This document shows positions 54,401-64,000 of a DNA stretch of 64,000 nt, one piece after another (positions within the stretch are counted from its first letter, which is position 1; every line of letters begins with the position of its first letter). The stretch comes from Tethya wilhelma. Its lineage: Eukaryota; Porifera; Demospongiae; Tethyida; Tethyidae. Position numbers and translations under genes: made by a program. The stretch is taken from assembly GCA_964030475.1 (NCBI GenBank), contig CAXIPT010000002.1, positions 18,870,189 through 18,934,188 on the forward strand. The letters are read 5' to 3'. The notes beneath the pieces are model-generated. The model was not told the DNA's origin and did not search any database. It saw only the letters and a program-made list of their open reading frames with translations.

Positions 54401-56432
54401 AAGGTTTGTTAGATCTCTCTCTCTCTCTCTCTCCCCCTCCCTCTCTCTTCCTCCCCCTTTGTGCACACTCAGATCCTCTCTCTTCACACACACACACGCA
54501 CACACACACACACACAGGTCTCGTTGTGACCATGCATGGTTGGCTGAAGGACAACCCTAAAGTCTACATGCTGAGATTTATGGTATGAATACCAAATAAA
54601 ATCAACCACCGCTCACCCACTGCCCCCTCCCTTAGTTACATAATATAATATATGTAGTGGTTGTGGTAAGGGGCAACTCGACAAACACCTGGTTTATTTC
54701 CTTATGTTTTGAGATCATCAAAAACAAGACGACTAAATTTATGATGCAGTTTCGTCAAGATACATATATCCAGCTCATGTTGTTAAAGTCTATTTGCGTT
54801 CACTTAAGCCTTTCTAACTTGATCGGATTTCAACAAGCAGAGTTAGCAAATTTCACATTGATTTTGTTAGTAGCCAGCTACCCTTTACCAATCAATACCT
54901 CTGTGATTGTCCCACGCATTAAGTATTGCGACTACATCAAGGCCAGTCTGCTTCCTTTGGGGCTCAGGTGAACTTGAACAGACTTTCAGTAAGCCTGTTG
55001 ATTTGGTGTTATTGTGTTCCTCTACAGGCACACCTGGTTCTCTTCATCCAAGCTCAAGCAGCTGTTGAGGTGTGTACATGATTGATAATATTAGCCTCGT
55101 ACCCAGGCCCCTCCCTCAGGAGAGAGCCTGGGTAAGTACGAGGCTGCAAGCTCTAGTACAGTGTCATGTAGTACATGTTTATGCCACACCCACTACTTAA
55201 CTTTATATCCTCTAGGAGGAGTGTTGTGATGACATTCTGGAAGCTTACATCAAGGTCTGTATTTGTGTGGGACACTTAACTAAATACTATGTAATAGTGC
55301 ATTGCATCCATCGTTTTTCTTGTACCCCCCCTCTCCCAATTCAGGAGCTCATTCGGCTGAAGTTCAACCATGTGGTGGCACTCTACACCTCAAGACTCTC
55401 TGCCCCGCGTCAGATCTCCTGTTATGCCATCCTTCTCCAAGGTAAGGGTTTGTTCAATTCTAGCTCAGCTCTCAACACCATTCACTTTTTGTCTTTCTGC
55501 CAAGACCGGACTCAACTTGGTTAAGATGTGAAAAATTCCGCTGTAATGTGTTTTCCCAGAAGCTACATACTGTACATAGTCTTGAGGCAATGATAGCCCC
55601 CCCCCCCCTCGTTTCTACTAGTTTACTATTCAGAGCTTTGTGACTGGGTTCCTAGTGATCATTGGTGACCTGAAATTGAGGAGATGTGTTATATAACATT
55701 AATACAAGTAGTGCTCTCTGTGCAGCTGTTGGGTTACAGTAGCATCTTTGTAGCATTACACATGTAATGGGAACAGAGCACTTATCAGAAATTGTAGGAG
55801 CCCACCCCTGTGATTAAACTGTGGGAGTGGTGTGTGGGTGGATCGCCATGGTGTAGTTCACATTTCATCATTTGGTGTTTGCCTAATGAACATCCTCTTT
55901 GGACCGCTACTATCTCTATATTTACAGCTGCCCTTATTTTGTCGATTGGTATCATACGTATGGTAGTACGTATAGTAGGAATGGGCCACCTGTCCCATAG
56001 ACACAATACGAAATGTTCAAGCTTATTATTATACACATGAATACAAACTGGTTCACATAACAAAAGCCACAATGGAATATTTATGTGTTGTTTGATGCAA
56101 CATGGCAGGTATTTATGGCAGCTAAAAGAACCCTCTCTATCATATATGCCCCTCTATTCCACAGTGGAGCCAAATTTTACCTATTAAAGTTCTATAGACT
56201 TATAATTATAGTGAATGCTCAATTTAAGTAAATATGAGCCTTAAAATGATGTATGCAGGTCGAGCATGCAATGAACTGTTGGTACATCAGTGTGATGAAT
56301 TTTTGCCCAGGTATTGAAGATGGTGATGAACAGAAGAGGTGTCTTGATCTGGGCAAGGAGGCCGGGCTGGAGCTGTCCCTCATCACCAAGACTGTTGTGG
56401 AACACATCAGGAACGTTGGAGTGGTATGTTTC

Positions 56433-56469
<37 letters not shown>

Positions 56470-57037
56470 NGTGTTTACATTGTCAAAAAATTTTCAGCTC
56501 TACAATATGTTTTATATACATGCACGAAACCATTATATATGCATGCTGTGTAAGCTACCTTTTTGCCTCATCCAGACAAAAAATCAATCTTTCCATCTGT
56601 GATATTTTCTTCCTTTATACCATTTCTCTTTCTCCCACGTAGGTTGGCCTCAGCACTGCATCCTGAAGGGCCACAAAGGCAAGGTGAAGTGTCTCCTCCA
56701 TCCTTATAGCTACAGCAAGGCCTACAACAGCGACTACCTGGTGTCCGGAGGATCTGACTTCACCGTGAAGCTGTGGGACCTCTACTCCGGTGTACTGGTG
56801 CACACGTTCACTGTCCACGGTGGAGAGGTGAAGAACATCATCTCTTGTCCTCCTGGAATTAACGTGAGCTTAATCATTTAGTATGTATATGTATGTAATA
56901 GTGTAATCATTCTTTTTTGGTTTTCAAGTATTGAGTATGTTATCAATTGCTATGTGTATATGCATGTATGCATAATATCAGGTTTACAGTTTATTGAAAT
57001 TTGTATATTATTTAAATGTCACTGCTTTATCAGTTTT

Positions 57038-57107
<70 letters not shown>

Positions 57108-59252
57108 CCCCCTCCTTGCGTGCATGCAGTTGGATAATTCCAAGATAGGAGTGATTAAATGGCTGGTGTTTGAAGAGTCTCAGAGAGCTGAAGCCATCAG
57201 ACAGGCCAACTCTCTCATGAGGTTCTTTATGGGTAAGCCTATCACATTGGTAGGGTTAGTCAGTGGAAGAAGATCAACCCTGTACTAATTATTCGTGTTA
57301 ATTCTACAGCTGCTTGCAAGTATGCAGCTGCTCAAGCTGTGTTGGGTCAGATCCCTTCTGACTCAGTTGAAGTGGTGATTAGGAACTGGAGGATGAAAGT
57401 ATGATGTTTGTCTCATACTTACCTTAGCCTCATTCCCAAACTCCTCCCTCGAATATATTTATTTTTGAAGAAAATATATGCAAGGGATGAGCCTGGGAAT
57501 GAGGCTATATGTACCTATCTATCAAGTGTCCTATCTTCTCTATTAGATTTTACTAATCTTGAAACATGCATGTGTGTGTGTAGTTTGGTGATGAACCTCT
57601 GTCACAAGCCATGACCGATGATATTCATGAGTACCAGTGTTTCCTGGCATATTTTGTAAGTCGAGTGTGTTCTAGTATCTTATCTCTTGTGTATTATCTT
57701 TGGCTAATTGTATAGCATGGTAATGGTCATCAGTTTTGTGCCATTTTCCACCCTTTTAGGAAGCTAACGATGCCTTCAATTCCTGGTTTGACTACTTTCA
57801 CCACAAGAAACCTGTCAGTTTATCAACAAGTGCACTCCTCATGCACTATTTGACAATTTTCCTATTATTGCAGGAATCTCCCCCTGAACCTACTCTGGAA
57901 GATTTCAAAGGAAGTGTGGCATATGATCACCATATTGCCAAGTTTAAGGTACTCCCTCTCCTTTTTTTTTTTTTTTTTTGGGGGGGGGGGGGAAGCAAAT
58001 ATTTTGTCCTGAGAATATTCTCTGAATCTGGAAGTGCATGACTTGAATATTGGGAAGCAGGAACAACATGAAATCACACACTCACCTGTTTACATTTTGG
58101 TTTCCTCTTCAACTTACTTCCCAAGAAATGGTTTGAGGAAACAGTGAGGATTGTGAGAAAGTGCTGGCATTGTATGTATGTATGTATGCCACTGCAGTTG
58201 GTGGCTTCTGTGTTGGAAATTATGTTACATGTGCAAAGGGAAGAAGTACTATTAGTTTGTGTGTGTGTGAGCGGAAATCTGCTGAGGAACTGAATGGTTT
58301 ACATACCATCCAGCCAACTTAAATCTAAGCCTTTCACATTTTTTTTGCAAACCATAAAAGATACTCCCTTGTATATCTTCTTCCCCAGATGGAAGAGTCT
58401 CAATGGAGAGCTCAGCTGAGGCATCTTACAGAAGTGAGTAGTCTCAAACACACTTGTGAACAAGCAGTTCACTTGTTTCCTTTCTTGCCCTCACAAAGGA
58501 AGTAGAAGAAAAGATTAACAATGTTCTCCTTTTTCCTGGAGGATGGATGGCTCCAGCTTATGAAACTCCAGTAAGTCGGTTCTTCCTGTTAGGAGTAAGA
58601 CCCTGACATTATTACATAACCACTGTAGTTCAATGCAGAAGAAGAGCGTCGTTCCACGCAAATGAAGCACCTTCGTCAAATTTGCATCCCCCAATTATGC
58701 TGTCTGCTGCACACAGCTCTTCATGAAACAGGCCTCTATCGAAAAGTGAGCTTCATTTGCCAATTTTGTCAAGAAAATTATATAGTGGTTGAGTTTTCTT
58801 TGTGAATTCATATTATGCATACTTACAGTGTCTTCAGTTAGCTGATGTCATTGCCTCTGAAGAGTTTCAGCTATATAAGGTTGGTTCCTTGGTTAACCTT
58901 TTTGTCTTAGGGGGTGAAACAACACTGTTATCCTAAACCTTAAGAGTTCACATATTTGTAGTAGTGTTTTCTTAACCGAAGAAGGAAGTGATGTCCTTTT
59001 TTGGTTGTACCTTTACGGAATGAGATTTCAACATTCCCTAAATCTATGCTGCGGTTAATCTGTGAATCAATAAAGGATATTCCTTTCATTAGTGAATGAG
59101 TATAATAATTATGTATTGTTTTTCAATTGTTCCACATTATAGCTCAAATTTACGTGCAGGTGTTCCGTCAGCAAGAGCTCGAAAAACTCCTCTCTTTGTT
59201 CCACAATTCTGCCTGTGCTGCTCTTAATGAACCACTTGGTTATCCACACTGA
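47631..59252 (+). CDS. NUP107: Nucleoporin NUP107, Y-complex scaffold of the nuclear pore
   Basis: About 976 aa; all phases close. Exons: 47631-47726, 47788-47834, 47913-48058, 48186-48274, 48352-48423, 48615-48701, 48775-48910, 49414-49505, 49747-49796, 50040-50202, 50408-50476, 50772-50921, 51209-51322, 52612-52702, 52783-52865, 53444-53503, 53775-53852, 53934-54004, 54202-54250, 54334-54403, 54518-54582, 55028-55069, 55216-55254, 55345-55441, 56311-56423, 57130-57232, 57310-57398, 57584-57655, 57760-57813, 57874-57948, 58389-58433, 58499-58570, 58629-58745, 58838-58879, 59160-59252. The N-terminal third is disordered and Ser/Thr-rich; the rest is the alpha-helical Nup84/Nup107 fold: [100 protein letters not shown]. 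These match vertebrate NUP107 in order. Start ATG is in duplicated copy B. Confidence 0.93.
48994..49380. mobile_element. Foldback element with very long inverted repeats in NUP107 intron 7
   Basis: The left arm (48994 to about 49073) and right arm (about 49302-49380) are near-perfect reverse complements over some 75 bases, beginning CATTATTAG and including ACTTAAGGGAAAATTTAGTG. The centre repeats short CCTATAG/AGGGAAAATCTAGTG units and has no coding capacity. This is the structure of a MITE or foldback transposon. No clear target duplication was found directly at the ends. Confidence 0.8.
49599..49743 (+). repeat. (CT)n microsatellite with a 50-N assembly gap
   Basis: CT run, Ns at 49647-49696, then more CT/CA repeats ending in the ctctag acceptor of NUP107 exon 9. 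True length unknown. Confidence 0.95.
51359..51417 (+). repeat. (CT)n microsatellite ending in N
   Basis: CT run after NUP107 exon 13, ending at an N at 51417; left boundary of the segment holding antisense DOCK exons. Confidence 0.9.
51517..51567 (+). repeat. G-rich minisatellite (GTGAGGGG units) next to an N
   Basis: Repeated GGGTGAGG-type units with many G runs, ending at an N at 51568. The + strand has the pattern needed to form a G-quadruplex, which may explain the sequencing failure. Confidence 0.7.
51881..51907 (+). repeat. (CA)n microsatellite
   Basis: Reads (GT)n on the coding strand of the DOCK-like fragment, directly before the acceptor of its third exon. Confidence 0.85.
54412..54517 (+). 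repeat. (CT)n then (CA)n microsatellite at a NUP107 acceptor
   Basis: Pyrimidine-rich CT block followed by a CA run whose last unit forms the CAG acceptor of NUP107 exon 21. Confidence 0.85.
55092..55146. repeat. Small foldback element
   Basis: Arms AGCCTCGTACCCAGGC (55093-55108) and its near reverse complement at 55126-55145 in NUP107 intron 22. Probably a tiny MITE related to the one at 57425-57507. Confidence 0.6.
56434..56470 (+). repeat. (CA)n microsatellite ending in N
   Basis: CA run with an N at 56470, immediately left of the orphan WD40 exon segment. Confidence 0.9.
56643..56863 (+). pseudogene. Orphan WD40-repeat exon resembling WDR7/rabconnectin-3 beta, in NUP107 intron 25
   Basis: A 221-nt open exon with acceptor (cacgtag) and donor (gtgagc). 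It encodes [35 protein letters not shown] and [10 protein letters not shown], a WD40 repeat whose [10 protein letters not shown] tail is typical of WDR7/WDR72. Rabconnectin-3 proteins regulate V-ATPase assembly. No further WDR7 exon was seen within several kb. Its phase (needs one upstream base) does not fit NUP107 exon 25, which ends in phase 0, so it cannot be an added NUP107 domain. It is bounded by an N-containing (CA)n on the left and a (CT)n on the right. Either an inserted exon fragment or a contig misplaced by the assembler. Confidence 0.7.
57042..57104 (+). repeat. (CT)n microsatellite upstream of NUP107 exon 26
   Basis: CT run 25 bases before the acceptor of exon 26; supplies the pyrimidine tract. 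Confidence 0.9.
57425..57507. repeat. Small foldback element
   Basis: Arms AGCCTCATTCCCA (57426-57438) and TGGGAATGAGGCT (57494-57506) are perfect reverse complements, and inner sequence pairs further around a T/A-rich loop. It fills most of NUP107 intron 27. Confidence 0.7.
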
Positions 59253-59661
59253 AGGCTCTCAACAAAAGCCCCTCCATTTTACTGTACTGCAATAACTCCT
59301 CTACTCAATTGTACAGCATTGAATGGCCCTTAATTAGTAATTGTGTAATTATTCATGGTTTATTTCCTGTTTGGGTTGGTCGAAGAATGCATGGTAAAAA
59401 AGTAGTTGTTACAGTTGTGTGTTTATGGTGCTCACGTCCGTCCCCAGTATTCTGATTCACTATGACAAAATAGCTAGAATAGACTGCCGTGTCAGAGGAA
59501 CGACTGTTTGATCCAGAGTTGCAGCTGTTCGTCACTCTGCTAGGTTTGAATTTTGACCACAGTCTTTCCTGCTAAACCAAGCTATAAACAAAGGTACAAA
59601 TTTGAAAAAGTCTCTCGTTTTTCGATCAACTCTCCTATTGAAGTGGTAGAAGCATTCCACA
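59253..59661. promoter_or_regulatory. Intergenic gap with the GRK promoter
   Basis: 409 bp between the NUP107 stop and the GRK start on the same strand. No canonical AATAAA for NUP107 and no TATA box for GRK were recognised. Confidence 0.35.

Positions 59662-64000
<4,339 letters not shown>

Noticed and set aside
56643..56863. WD40 exon as a novel fused domain of NUP107
   Set aside because: Splice phases do not agree with NUP107 exon 25 (phase 0) and exon 26 follows exon 25 in frame without it.

Overview
This is nuclear DNA of an animal, most likely a demosponge. The evidence is spliced genes with GT/AG introns, two NK-type (ANTP-class) homeobox genes, a metazoan G-protein-coupled-receptor kinase of the GRK4/5/6 type, a nucleoporin and a peroxisomal acyl-CoA oxidase. 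The sequence is AT-rich with short introns, short intergenic distances and many dinucleotide microsatellites. Ns sit at microsatellites and one 50-N gap is present, so this is a draft assembly. The species cannot be fixed from the sequence alone; Amphimedon or a relative is my guess. All exon maps below were built by hand from open frames, splice consensus and phase agreement. || Layout, left to right. 297-1307 (+): Hex-like homeobox gene with an eh1 repressor motif. 1656-9242 (+): 13-exon MFSD10-type major-facilitator transporter. 9643-12975 (+), 14722-16275 (-), 16540-17974 (-) and 18113-19347 (-): four rolling-stone-like multipass membrane proteins sharing one two-exon design. An intronless secreted nucleoside hydrolase (13263-14231, -) lies among them. 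19606-20882 (+): type II membrane sulfotransferase sharing a promoter with the last rolling-stone-like gene. 21006-25285 (-): 16-exon acyl-CoA oxidase of the ACOX3 type ending in a peroxisomal SKL signal. 25775-27881 (+): unrecognised protein that looks like a ubiquitin-like fold followed by helical repeats. 28015-37728: long stretch without a convincing gene. 37729-42663 (-): Msx homeobox gene. 47631-59252 (+): 35-exon NUP107. 59662 to beyond the right edge (+): GRK4/5/6. || The most unusual part is NUP107. Its first two exons and upstream DNA are present twice in tandem with an N exactly at the join. Intron 13 carries, on the opposite strand, the last five exons of a DOCK1-5-type protein, truncated at the 5' end and frame-damaged in one exon. 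Intron 25 carries one orphan WD40 exon resembling WDR7/rabconnectin-3 beta. Intron 7 holds a foldback transposable element with very long inverted repeats. Either foreign gene pieces really were inserted, or the assembly misjoined contigs at microsatellites; long reads would decide. || The genes do not form one pathway. The biologically meaningful linkages are the Hex-Msx pair (a possible remnant of the ancestral NK homeobox cluster), the local rolling-stone-like expansion, and the sparse, TGCATGCA-rich DNA around Msx that may hold regulatory sequence.
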